From NCBI GenBank assembly GCA_964618405.1, contig CAZUAY010000059.1, forward strand, positions 1-16,246: DNA of 16,246 bases, read 5' to 3'. This DNA is from JBBQIY01 sp964618405. Its GTDB lineage: Bacteria; Verrucomicrobiota; Kiritimatiellia; RFP12; UBA3636. A program made the translations under genes and the position numbers. The notes under the pieces are model-generated. The model ran no database searches, had not been told where the DNA came from, and worked only from the letters and a program-made list of their open reading frames with translations. This document shows positions 1 to 7,848 of the stretch, piece after piece (position 1 is the stretch's first letter; each line of letters starts with the position of its first letter).

Positions 1-151
1 CAAGGTCTTCCCATTTTGCGTCAGATTTGATATAGTTGAAAGTAGCTTCAGTATTTTACTCAATTGGAGTGACTTTCTTTCAGACGGTTTTAGCGGATGC
101 GTGTTCGTGCTGTGCTGCATAGAGTCTTCCTAACAAACAAATAAAAACAAA

Positions 152-1234
152 ATGGATAAAGAGTTGAAAATTATGCCCAGCGGTGCGCTGGATTTTGTCT
201 CCCTCGGGGCTCTGGTTCATCGATTAGACACAGGTGTTTTACCGTTTCGCAAGGCAACGGAGTGTCAGATCCACGTCAGTGGCGGTGAATTTAACGTAGC
301 CGCAAATCTTTCCGATTGCTTCAAGCTCAAAACCGGCCTCGTCTCGGCGATGTCGGATTACCCCGTAGGCGATCTCATCGCAGAACGCGTTCGCGCAATG
401 GGTGTTAAGCCGTTCTACAAGCATTTTACGCATGATGGCGTTCATGGCCCCAACATGGCGACGGTCTTCAGTGATCGCGGTTGCGGCGCACGTGCACCGG
501 TCGTGTTCTACAACCGTTGCAATGAGGCGGCCGCTCAGCTTAAGGCTGGCGATTTCGATTGGAAGAAGATTTTCGAGGGTGGTGTCCGCTGGTTCCACAG
601 CGGAGGCATTTTTGCTGCGCTCTCCGCCACAACGCCAGATGTGATCGTCGAGGGAATGAAGGCGGCCAAGGCGGCAGGAGCGATTGTTTCCTTCGACCTG
701 AATTATCGGGTTAAGCTTTGGAACATTCTTGGTGGAAACGACCATGCTGTTAAGACGCTGGAACCCATTCTTCGCTGTGTCGATGTTCTTGTCGGAAACG
801 AAGAAGATCTTCAGATGAGCCTCGGTATCCCGGGCCCCGAAGTGGAAGCGAAGTCGGATCTCGATCCATCCGCTTTCATCAGCATGCTCGACAAGGCCAT
901 GAAGAAATATCCGAATATCAAGGTCGTCGCGACGACGATGCGTGAGGTGCACTCGACCAACCGCCATAGCTGGAGCGCGATCGCTTGGATTAACGGCAAA
1001 GCCTACCAGGCTCCCGTTCGCGAGCTCGACGTGTATGATCGCGTCGGCGGTGGCGACGGTTTTGCAGCGGGCCTCTTCTATGGTCTACTCAGCGGCGCGT
1101 CTCCTGACGAGGCGGTTCGCCTGGGTTGGGCACATGGCGCGTTGCTCACAACCTATCCTGGCGACACCACCATGGCGTCTTTGGATCAGGTGAAAGCACT
1201 CGCACAGGGTGGATCCGCTCGTATTCAGCGCTAA
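152..1234 (+). CDS. kdgK: 2-dehydro-3-deoxygluconokinase (PfkB-family sugar kinase)
   Basis: A cytoplasmic 360-residue kinase of the PfkB/ribokinase family, predicted to phosphorylate 2-keto-3-deoxygluconate (KDG) with ATP to give KDPG, the entry to the lower Entner-Doudoroff route from uronates and aldonates. Visible family marks are the N-terminal glycine pair in SGGEFNVA (about residues 43-50), FDLNYR (181-186), where sugar kinases of this family place a conserved Asp/Asn pair, VGNEED (214-219), and the anion-hole/catalytic motif GGGDGFAAG (299-307) with catalytic Asp302. The last motif is a variant of the usual GAGD signature. Length is normal for the family. The ATG at 152 is chosen because it is the first in frame and the fold starts soon after; the A-rich leader before it has no clear Shine-Dalgarno sequence. 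The following genes, 6-phosphogluconate dehydrogenase and a LarA homologue, support a sugar-acid role. The family is near certain; the exact substrate (KDG rather than another keto-sugar or fructose) is inferred. Confidence 0.85.
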   Translation: MDKELKIMPSGALDFVSLGALVHRLDTGVLPFRKATECQIHVSGGEFNVAANLSDCFKLKTGLVSAMSDYPVGDLIAERVRAMGVKPFYKHFTHDGVHGPNMATVFSDRGCGARAPVVFYNRCNEAAAQLKAGDFDWKKIFEGGVRWFHSGGIFAALSATTPDVIVEGMKAAKAAGAIVSFDLNYRVKLWNILGGNDHAVKTLEPILRCVDVLVGNEEDLQMSLGIPGPEVEAKSDLDPSAFISMLDKAMKKYPNIKVVATTMREVHSTNRHSWSAIAWINGKAYQAPVRELDVYDRVGGGDGFAAGLFYGLLSGASPDEAVRLGWAHGALLTTYPGDTTMASLDQVKALAQGGSARIQR

Positions 1235-1250
1235 GTTCGTTAGCTCTCAT

Positions 1251-1279
1251 GCCTGAGTGGTTCAGTTGACCGCTCAGGC
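1251..1279 (+). other. Stem-loop in the kdgK-gnd gap
   Basis: An inverted repeat with 10-base arms GCCTGAGTGG and CCGCTCAGGC (one G-T pair) closes a 9-base loop. It lies 16 bases after the kdgK stop and 20 bases before the gnd start. The A/T-rich stretch that follows has only short T runs, so it is not a textbook intrinsic terminator. It could weaken read-through or protect an mRNA end between the two genes. Confidence 0.5.
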
Positions 1280-1299
1280 TAATAAAATTTAAAGAAAGA

Positions 1300-2757
1300 A
1301 TGGATGGTATGAAAGCAGATATTGGATTAATTGGTTTGGCCGTCATGGGCGAAAACCTCGTGTTGAACATGGAGAGCAAGGGCTTTACAGTCGCGGTGTT
1401 TAACCGTACCGTTGAAAAGGTCGACAAGTTTGTTGCCGGACGCGGAGCAGGCAAAAAGTTTATCGGATGTCATAGTGTCGCCGAGCTCTGTGCGAGTTTA
1501 GCTCGCCCGCGCAAGGTCATGATGTTGGTCAAGGCGGGTAGCGCTGTGGACGACTTTATTGAGCAGGTTATTCCTCATCTTGAAGCTGGCGATATCATCA
1601 TCGACGGCGGCAATAGCCATTTCCCCGACACCATCCGCCGCGCAAAGTATGTCGAGAGCAAGGGTTTCCTTTATGTTGGTACTGGCGTTTCTGGCGGAGA
1701 AGAAGGCGCGTTGCTCGGTCCTTCAATCATGCCCGGCGGCTCACCACAGGCGTGGCCCGCCATCAAGCCGATCTTCCAGAAGATTGCGGCGAAAGTGGAC
1801 AACGGCAAACCTTGTTGCGAGTGGGTCGGCGAAGGTGGTGCAGGCCATTTTGTGAAAATGGTGCATAACGGCATCGAATACGGCGACATGCAGCTCATCT
1901 GCGAAATTTATCAGATCATGAAGGACGGCCTTGGCCTTAACAACGATGAAATGCATGCCATTTTCGCCGAGTGGAATAAGGGCGATCTCGATAGCTACCT
2001 GATCGAAATTACCCGTGATATCCTCGGCTACCGTACGGAAGCTGGCGAGGCGGTCGTGGACAAAATTCTCGATACGGCAGGGCAGAAGGGGACTGGCAAA
2101 TGGACGGCTGAAGCCGCTCTCGATGAAGGTCAGCCGCTGACGCTTATCGGCGAGGCCGTGTTCGCACGTTGCCTCTCCGCGCTCAAGGACGAACGCGTTG
2201 CGGCCTCTGCAAAGCTTTCGGGTCCCAAGGCAGCCTTTACTGGCGACCAGAAGCGATTCGTTAACGATCTGAAGCAGGCCCTTTACGCATCGAAGCTGGT
2301 TAGCTATGCGCAGGGTTATCAGCTCATGCGCGCCGCTGCTCAGTCCTACGAGTGGCACCTTAATTACGGCGGTATTGCCCTCATGTGGCGCGGTGGTTGC
2401 ATCATTCGTTCTGCATTCCTTGGCAAGATCAATAAGGCCTTCGATCGCGACCCTGAGTTGAGCAACCTGTTGTTGGATCCCTTCTTCAGTGGCAAGGTGC
2501 AGCGTGCACAGGCCGCATGGAGGCGTGTGGTGCGCATGGCAGTCAAGTTGGGCATCCCAACACCGGCTATCAACGCGGCACTCACGTATTACGATGGCTA
2601 TCGCTGCGCACGTCTGCCGGCGAACTTGTTGCAGGCCCAGCGCGATTACTTCGGTGCTCACACCTACGAGCGCATCGACGCGCCGCGCGGTGAATTCTTC
2701 CACACCAATTGGACCGGTCGCGGCGGTGATACTGCTGCTTCCACCTACATCGTATAA
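1300..2757 (+). CDS. gnd: 6-phosphogluconate dehydrogenase (decarboxylating)
   Basis: A 485-residue cytoplasmic enzyme that oxidatively decarboxylates 6-phosphogluconate to ribulose 5-phosphate and makes NADPH. It is the full-length two-domain form. The N-terminal Rossmann motif is GLIGLAVMGENL (9-20), with the NADP-type NRT following strand 2 (35-37). Next come IIDGGNS (100-106) and the substrate loop GVSGGEEGA (129-137). The catalytic segment GHFVKMVHNGIEYGDMQ (182-198) carries Lys186 and Asn190. The C-terminal FHTNWTGRGG tail, which reaches into the partner subunit, is also present. Two starts are possible, ATG 1300 or ATG 1309; both leave the fold intact, and the purine-rich AAAGAAAGA before 1300 favours the first. 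It is followed after 3 bases by the LarA-family gene, so the two are almost certainly co-transcribed. Its product feeds the ribulose 5-phosphate users KdsD and RibBA encoded further along the window. Confidence 0.97.
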   Translation: MDGMKADIGLIGLAVMGENLVLNMESKGFTVAVFNRTVEKVDKFVAGRGAGKKFIGCHSVAELCASLARPRKVMMLVKAGSAVDDFIEQVIPHLEAGDIIIDGGNSHFPDTIRRAKYVESKGFLYVGTGVSGGEEGALLGPSIMPGGSPQAWPAIKPIFQKIAAKVDNGKPCCEWVGEGGAGHFVKMVHNGIEYGDMQLICEIYQIMKDGLGLNNDEMHAIFAEWNKGDLDSYLIEITRDILGYRTEAGEAVVDKILDTAGQKGTGKWTAEAALDEGQPLTLIGEAVFARCLSALKDERVAASAKLSGPKAAFTGDQKRFVNDLKQALYASKLVSYAQGYQLMRAAAQSYEWHLNYGGIALMWRGGCIIRSAFLGKINKAFDRDPELSNLLLDPFFSGKVQRAQAAWRRVVRMAVKLGIPTPAINAALTYYDGYRCARLPANLLQAQRDYFGAHTYERIDAPRGEFFHTNWTGRGGDTAASTYIV

Positions 2758-2760
2758 ATT

Positions 2761-4044
2761 ATGATAAACTATTCCGGAGCGAAACGCTCGATCTCGCGGG
2801 ATGAGCTCCGCGAATATGTTCTCGAAACACTAGCACCGCGCAGGGAATCCCTGCGCCGTGTTCTCATTCTGCCACCGGATCACACCCGCCTTAATTCGCA
2901 GGCGGGACCGATCACGGAGATGGCCTACACTGCGCTCGTCGCCGAGGGTGTCCATGTGGACATCATGCCGACACTGGGAACGCATAATGCCATGACGGAG
3001 GGTCAACTCCGCATGATGTTCGGCGATAAAATTCCTTTGGAGGCGTTCAAGGTGCACGATTGGCGTAATGGCATCGTCCGAAAAGGGCAGATCTCTGGAT
3101 CGACACTGTCTGAACTTTCTGATGGCAAGGTTTCGTATTCCGTCGACGTTGAGGTAAACAAGATCCTCTTCGAAGGATACGATCTGATTCTTTCAATCGG
3201 ACAGGTAGTCCCTCACGAAGTGGTTGGCATGGCCAACTACACCAAGAACATCGTGGTGGGCGCTGGCGGATCGGACATTATTAACAAATCGCACTTTCTC
3301 GGTGCGGTCTGTAACATGGAGACGATTCTCGGGCGTTCGGACACGCCAGTTCGACGTCTCTTTAACACGGCTGCTAACCAGTTCTTAAGCGATCTCCCCA
3401 TTCTCTATATTTTGACGGTGGTCGAGCAGGATTACGAAACGCGCCAGATGCAGTTGCGCGGATATTATGCTGGGGAAGAAGAGGCTGTCTATCTCGAAGC
3501 GTGTAAACTTGCCCGTGAGGTGAACGTCATACTCCTAGACCGTGAGCCGAAGAAGATGGTGGTCTATCTTGACCCGCACGAATTCCAAAGCACGTGGCTT
3601 GGAAACAAATCGGTTTACCGTACCCGTCTGGCAATCGCTGACGAAGGCGAGCTGATCGTCTTGGCACCCGCACTGAAAGAATTCGGTGAAGATGCTCAGA
3701 TTGATAAGCTCATCCGTAAATACGGCTACTTCGGGACTCCCGCAACGTTGAAGGCGGTTGAGGAGAATGAAGACCTGCGCGCCAATCTTGGTGCGGCGGC
3801 TCATCTTATCCACGGCTCATCGGAAGGGCGCTTTTCCATCACCTATTGCCCTGGCGACGGCGTTAGTTTGGAAGAAGTGCGCTCTGTCGGCTTCAAGGCG
3901 GTTCCCTATGCAGAAATGGCGGCACGTTACAATCCCGATCAACTCAAAGACGGCTTCAACACGATGCCGGATGGAGAAGAGATTTTCTACATCAGCAATC
4001 CAGCCCTCGGTCTTTGGGCCTATCGGAACAAGTTTGTCGACTAA
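2761..4044 (+). CDS. LarA-family (DUF2088) nickel-pincer racemase/epimerase, substrate unknown
   Basis: A 427-residue homologue of lactate racemase LarA, an enzyme that inverts the C2 of 2-hydroxyacids by hydride transfer using the nickel-pincer nucleotide made by LarB, LarC and LarE. The sequence keeps the family's active-site pattern: DHTR (40-43), GTH with His75, and PHEVVG with His152 ten residues before Lys162, the same spacing as the catalytic His and the pincer-bearing Lys of characterised LarA. The Q-x-x-K pair that LarA has later in the protein appears here as Gln276-Ser-Thr-Trp279, so the Lys seems replaced by Trp; this suggests a substrate other than lactate. It starts 3 bases after gnd and follows kdgK. 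The superfamily is known to include a D-gluconate 2-epimerase, so an aldonate epimerase (gluconate/mannonate type) is a reasonable guess. No larB, larC or larE lies in the window. There is no clear Shine-Dalgarno sequence, so translation may be coupled to gnd. Confidence 0.85.
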   Translation: MINYSGAKRSISRDELREYVLETLAPRRESLRRVLILPPDHTRLNSQAGPITEMAYTALVAEGVHVDIMPTLGTHNAMTEGQLRMMFGDKIPLEAFKVHDWRNGIVRKGQISGSTLSELSDGKVSYSVDVEVNKILFEGYDLILSIGQVVPHEVVGMANYTKNIVVGAGGSDIINKSHFLGAVCNMETILGRSDTPVRRLFNTAANQFLSDLPILYILTVVEQDYETRQMQLRGYYAGEEEAVYLEACKLAREVNVILLDREPKKMVVYLDPHEFQSTWLGNKSVYRTRLAIADEGELIVLAPALKEFGEDAQIDKLIRKYGYFGTPATLKAVEENEDLRANLGAAAHLIHGSSEGRFSITYCPGDGVSLEEVRSVGFKAVPYAEMAARYNPDQLKDGFNTMPDGEEIFYISNPALGLWAYRNKFVD

Positions 4045-4070
4045 ACAGACTAAAACAGCGTATGTTTGGC

Positions 4071-4099
4071 TTGAATTCTATAGGCTGATGGTGTAAGAT
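4071..4099 (+). promoter_or_regulatory. Candidate sigma-70-like promoter before the fucosidase gene
   Basis: In the 108-base gap between the LarA-family gene and the fucosidase gene, TTGAAT (4071-4076) and TAAGAT (4094-4099) are 17 bases apart. Each matches 4 of 6 consensus positions. This would start a new transcript about 50 bases before the fucosidase ATG. The match is weak and promoter consensus in this phylum is not well known, so it is only a candidate. Confidence 0.25.
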
Positions 4100-4152
4100 T
4101 TCGTTCATAGACACAGAACAGACCTTATTAAGCGTCTAGAGAACTACAGCAA

Positions 4153-5178
4153 ATGAACGATAAACTGATAGAATCGGTTACTTGGTTTCAAAACGCTCGT
4201 TATGGGATGATGATTCATTTCGGCCTTTATTCCTTGCTTGCAGGTGAATATCGTGGAAAGCGGAGTTGTAACTATGCTGAATGGATTCAATCGTATTTTA
4301 GAATTCCTGTGGCAGAGTACGAAACTTTAACGACCGGCTTTAATCCTCTCTATTTCGATGCTGATCAATGGGTACGAAGCGCGCGCGACTTCGGTATGAA
4401 GTACCTCGTGGTGACCACGAAACATCACGACGGCTTTGCGCTCTTCCGTTCGAAAGTGAGCGCTTTCAACGTTGCAGACGCTACGCCTTTTCGCCGCGAT
4501 ATTATTGAGGAACTTGCCTTGGCATGTTCTCGCTACGGGCTACGCTTAGGGCTCTACTATTCGCAGGATCTTGATTGGCATGAGCCAGATGGTGGAGGCT
4601 ATCTCTCGGATGTGAAAGGATGCTGTGGGACAGCCTGGGATAATAATTGGGATTTCACGGATCCTGAAAAAAAAGACTATTCACGTTGCTTTGAATCAAA
4701 AATCTTGCCACAAGTCGACGAGCTCATGACGCAGTATGGCGACATTGCACTGGTATGGTTTGATGTGCCGATGACCCTCAACGCCAAACAAAGCCAGCGA
4801 CTCTTCGACTGTGTGAAGTTGCGCCAGCCTGGCTGTCTTGTAAACTCCCGACTTGGTAACGGTGTGTACGATTATGTCTCGCTCGGCGACAACGAGATCC
4901 CGCTTGAGAAGCCCGTGGTGATCACGGGGAACTTCGACGGCAACCTTTTGGAAGGTTTCAAACCCTCTCCCTATGGGCTCTATGAGTCTGCCTGTACACT
5001 GAACCGATCCTGGGGTTTCTCCTATCGCGATCATCAGTGGAAAGAGGCCGCCACAATCCGTGAAAATCGCGAAAGACTCAACGCCTATGGTGTAAACTAT
5101 TTAATCAACGTAGGCCCAGACGGGCTCGGCCGGATTCCAGGCCCCTCGCTCGATATCCTAGCCGCTTCCGCTCCCTAA
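4153..5178 (+). CDS. GH29 alpha-L-fucosidase, short at the C-terminus
   Basis: A 341-residue glycoside hydrolase of family 29, expected to release L-fucose from glycans by a retaining mechanism. The typical start of the barrel is present (ARYGMMIHFGLYS, 15-27), as are the substrate-binding KHHDGF (90-95), GLYYSQDLDWH (133-143) and VWFD (201-204), whose Asp204 aligns with the GH29 nucleophile. The end-of-barrel signature NVGPDGLGRIP (319-329) closes the domain. No signal peptide is visible, so the enzyme is probably cytoplasmic. The protein stops about 12 residues after that signature, whereas most GH29 enzymes continue through a Leu-rich helix into a C-terminal beta-sandwich. The other two forward frames after the stop do not encode the missing part, so a simple frameshift is not evident. 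The ATG at 4153 lacks a strong Shine-Dalgarno sequence. The next gene encodes a secreted DUF4838 protein, consistent with a glycan-use pair. The family is firm; the linkage is unknown. Confidence 0.9.
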   Translation: MNDKLIESVTWFQNARYGMMIHFGLYSLLAGEYRGKRSCNYAEWIQSYFRIPVAEYETLTTGFNPLYFDADQWVRSARDFGMKYLVVTTKHHDGFALFRSKVSAFNVADATPFRRDIIEELALACSRYGLRLGLYYSQDLDWHEPDGGGYLSDVKGCCGTAWDNNWDFTDPEKKDYSRCFESKILPQVDELMTQYGDIALVWFDVPMTLNAKQSQRLFDCVKLRQPGCLVNSRLGNGVYDYVSLGDNEIPLEKPVVITGNFDGNLLEGFKPSPYGLYESACTLNRSWGFSYRDHQWKEAATIRENRERLNAYGVNYLINVGPDGLGRIPGPSLDILAASAP

Positions 5179-5212
5179 ACGAATCCAAGTACGCTTCATA
5201 TCACGATCCAAC

Positions 5213-5255
5213 TTTTCACCCTTCACTCATTGCATAACGTGAATGGTGAGGAAAA
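5213..5255 (+). other. Stem-loop between the fucosidase and DUF4838 genes
   Basis: Arms TTTTCACC-C-TTCAC (5213-5226) and GTGAA-T-GGTGA-GG-AAAA (5239-5255) can pair as two 5-base helices joined by a C/T mismatch, plus a terminal T/A helix after a GG bulge, around a 12-base loop. No T run follows, so it is not a classic terminator. It sits about 50 bases before the next start codon and could be an operator, an RNA-stability element or chance. Confidence 0.35.
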
Positions 5256-5306
5256 CCAAAATCACTCCGCTAGTCGATGCGGGACAATCCAGAAAAAGGA
5301 AAAAAA

Positions 5307-7772
5307 ATGCAATCATACAGGATCCAGAAATGGGGTGCGGTCGTGTTCTGCATCATGCTATTGTGGGTAAGCACAGCTTCCGAGGCGCAAAACGCGCCAT
5401 CTGAGACGGTTGAATTGACGCATGATGGTAAGCCAGTAGCAGAGATTGTTTGCGCGGAAGACGCACTACAAATTGTGCGCTTGGCTGCCGAAGATTTGCA
5501 AAATCACGTGGAGCAGATAAGTGGTGCTCGGTTGCCGATTGTGACGAGGCCGACATCTAACGTAACCGCTCGTATTTTTGTGGGCACAAACGCGTTCACT
5601 GAGGCATTAGGCTATCGCCCAGTAGCTTACGGTAATAGCGGCTATGAAGTTGTTGTGCGAGACAATCTGGTGATCCTCTCCGGAGAGGATCGTCAGCGCA
5701 AACCCTCGGGTTACCTGGGCCCGGATGGCTTAAAGAAGTGGCATGCCCTGACGGGAGAGAAATTTGGGTACGGCTATGGCGGTGAAGGCACCGGCGCTTT
5801 TTGTACGCCGCTTGGGATCTGGAGCAATGACGATTGTGGAACCTGGTATGCAGTAGCCGATTTGCTCGAGCAACTTGGCGTCCGTTGGTACATGCCGTAT
5901 GAAGATGGCACCGTGATTCCAGAAATTAAAACCATCCGTGTACCGTACCAAGAAAATCGTACAGAAGCAGCCTTTGGACGCCGCGAATTTTGTTTTTACA
6001 ATGCGATGCGCGAGGATGGGGAAGGGATGCGATGGATGAAGCGGCTAAGGCTTGGAAACTACTCGCTCATCATTTACAATCATCTCACGGGCGACCTCTT
6101 CGGGCCGGAGATTCAAAAAGAGCTTCATCCTGAATATTTAGCCTGCGATGCTGACGGAAAACCTTATGGTGGTTACCCAGATGGTTATGGGATGCCGCGT
6201 TACACAGATCCGGATTTTCGTCGTGCAGCAGCGCTGTATCTGATTAAACGCTTTGAGGTGACGCCGGAGGTGACAGCGATTGCGATGAGTCCACCTGACG
6301 GAGGAATTCGAATGGATGCGCGTGATGTGGATCTCTACGGAGCACCTGGAGATAGTCTGGAGCAGAAGACCTCCAACTACATTTGGGATTTCCATCTTTT
6401 TCTGGCACGCGAGTTAAAAAAAGTCTATCCAGACAAGCTGTTGTTGTACGGCAACGGAACGGGTGGTAAGCTGATCCCAACAAATCTAGGCGAGGTTCCG
6501 GACAACATTGCAAAACCATTCGCCCAGCCGTACAGCGCATACCGAGCACTCGAAACAGTCAATCGCGCGGAACTGGAAACACGACGCCGCTGGCACGAAG
6601 CGATTCCGCCCGCACGAAAAGTCCCCGTATGGGATTACTTTTTGTATTATCGTACGGCTGCAAATCCGCGTCACCCGGTTGTGTTCACAAAGTCCTTGCA
6701 GCGCGAGATGCAGGAGATGCTGCCGTACAGTGATGGCAAGTTCATTGAGATTCAGCCGACCCAAGTAACGCTTCCGAACGGTCGTAAGACGAGCCGACTG
6801 AATACGCCCGCGTTGATCCACCTGATGGTGTATTGGCAGAGCCGCCTATTCTGGAATCCAGATGAAGACCGCGCAGCGATGCTCGACGAATATTACCAGC
6901 TCTTTTTCGGGCCTGCGGAAGTTGAAATGAGAGCATTCTACGAGTTCGCCGAGGCTTGCTGGAATCGTCAAGAATCTCGGAGTTTAACCCTGCACACCGG
7001 CTTCCTGAAAGAAGAGGACGTGAAGGAATTTTTCGAGTTATTGTCTCAAGCTCGTGCTCGTGCTGGTGCGGGGAGTGTCTATGACCGGCGGATCGCGGCA
7101 ATCGAAAAAGAAATGCAATCCCTTAAAGAATTATTTCTAAACTTAAAGCGCACGGGACCAGAACTAGAAGTGCAAACCCTGAAAGCTCCCGTTGTTATCG
7201 ACGGAGACCTTTCAGAATATGCGGACGATGCCTGGCTTACGATGAACAACAATCGAGATGGGAAACCAGTGAGTGAAAACCCAACCCGGGTTGCAATTGC
7301 ATTCACGCCGGACAAATCTTCTATGATCATCGCCGTGGAGTGCCGTGAAGCCAAAATGGATGAACTTAAGGCTGATTGCACGAGAAGGGACGATTTTAGT
7401 ATCTTTAACGACGATGTTGTTGAAGTCTACCTCAACACCCCCCGCCGCTCGTATTTTAAGATCGTGGTGAACCCGAACAACTCAGTCTGGACAGAGTCCA
7501 CCGATGTCGCCATTATCAACCGCGATACGTTGCCGATTTTGTGGAATCCAGACGTGGAATCAGTCGTGCGACGCATGGATGATCGTTGGACGGTTGAACT
7601 CCGCATTCCCACAGAAGATTTCGGCGATCTCGGGCCATCCCGGGAGTACGCTTGGGGGTTGCAGGTCGGAAGGACTCGCTTCACTGCGCAGACGAGCTCA
7701 TCGCAAGCTATTTCCCCGACCTTCGGTGCCTATGCAACCATGAATAAATGGGCCAGTATCTGGTTGCCTTGA
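5307..7772 (+). CDS. Secreted DUF4838 protein with GH67-like N-terminal and CBM9-like C-terminal domains
   Basis: An 821-residue exported protein, probably acting on or binding polysaccharide in the periplasm or outside the cell. An ATG at 5277 would add ten residues, but the ATG at 5307 is preferred: AAGGA lies 6 bases before it, and it opens directly on a signal peptide (Arg5 and Lys8, hydrophobic core 10-21, likely cut after Ala27 in SEA). Residues about 33-130 resemble the alpha-glucuronidase N-terminal domain fused to many carbohydrate enzymes (AAEDLQNHV, RIFVGTN). Then come GTWYAVADLLEQLGVRWYMP and the DUF4838 core with HPEYLACD and AIAMSPPDGG. From about residue 620 the segment VVIDGDLSEY through VVEVYLN to GLQVGRTRF reads as a CBM9-like beta-sandwich. 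DUF4838 is related to glycoside hydrolases, but catalysis has not been established for this type, as far as I know. It follows the fucosidase gene by 128 bases and converges with the ABC-F gene. Confidence 0.85.
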   Translation: MQSYRIQKWGAVVFCIMLLWVSTASEAQNAPSETVELTHDGKPVAEIVCAEDALQIVRLAAEDLQNHVEQISGARLPIVTRPTSNVTARIFVGTNAFTEALGYRPVAYGNSGYEVVVRDNLVILSGEDRQRKPSGYLGPDGLKKWHALTGEKFGYGYGGEGTGAFCTPLGIWSNDDCGTWYAVADLLEQLGVRWYMPYEDGTVIPEIKTIRVPYQENRTEAAFGRREFCFYNAMREDGEGMRWMKRLRLGNYSLIIYNHLTGDLFGPEIQKELHPEYLACDADGKPYGGYPDGYGMPRYTDPDFRRAAALYLIKRFEVTPEVTAIAMSPPDGGIRMDARDVDLYGAPGDSLEQKTSNYIWDFHLFLARELKKVYPDKLLLYGNGTGGKLIPTNLGEVPDNIAKPFAQPYSAYRALETVNRAELETRRRWHEAIPPARKVPVWDYFLYYRTAANPRHPVVFTKSLQREMQEMLPYSDGKFIEIQPTQVTLPNGRKTSRLNTPALIHLMVYWQSRLFWNPDEDRAAMLDEYYQLFFGPAEVEMRAFYEFAEACWNRQESRSLTLHTGFLKEEDVKEFFELLSQARARAGAGSVYDRRIAAIEKEMQSLKELFLNLKRTGPELEVQTLKAPVVIDGDLSEYADDAWLTMNNNRDGKPVSENPTRVAIAFTPDKSSMIIAVECREAKMDELKADCTRRDDFSIFNDDVVEVYLNTPRRSYFKIVVNPNNSVWTESTDVAIINRDTLPILWNPDVESVVRRMDDRWTVELRIPTEDFGDLGPSREYAWGLQVGRTRFTAQTSSSQAISPTFGAYATMNKWASIWLP

Positions 7773-7848
7773 GCAAAGCATTTAAATTAACATCGCGAAC
7801 ATCACATCCGCTCCGATATTCCTGCCCACATAAGCCCGAAGAAGAAAT

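Noticed and set aside
1..151. Possible divergent gene start on the - strand at the window edge
   Set aside because: A - strand ATG at 12-14 leaves only four codons inside the window and has no Shine-Dalgarno sequence. Another - strand frame is open across much of this stretch but has no supported start or recognisable product. The stretch holds at most a promoter for kdgK; TTGATA at 27-32 has no good partner at -10.
239..967. 242-codon open frame antisense to kdgK
   Set aside because: It is fully covered by the kinase gene, has no family resemblance and has low-complexity charged composition.
1741..2703. 320-codon open frame antisense to gnd
   Set aside because: It is entirely inside a full-length 6-phosphogluconate dehydrogenase gene and no domain is recognisable in its translation.
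5277..5306. Earlier ATG for the DUF4838 protein
   Set aside because: It would put ten polar residues before the signal peptide, while the ATG at 5307 has AAGGA at good spacing.
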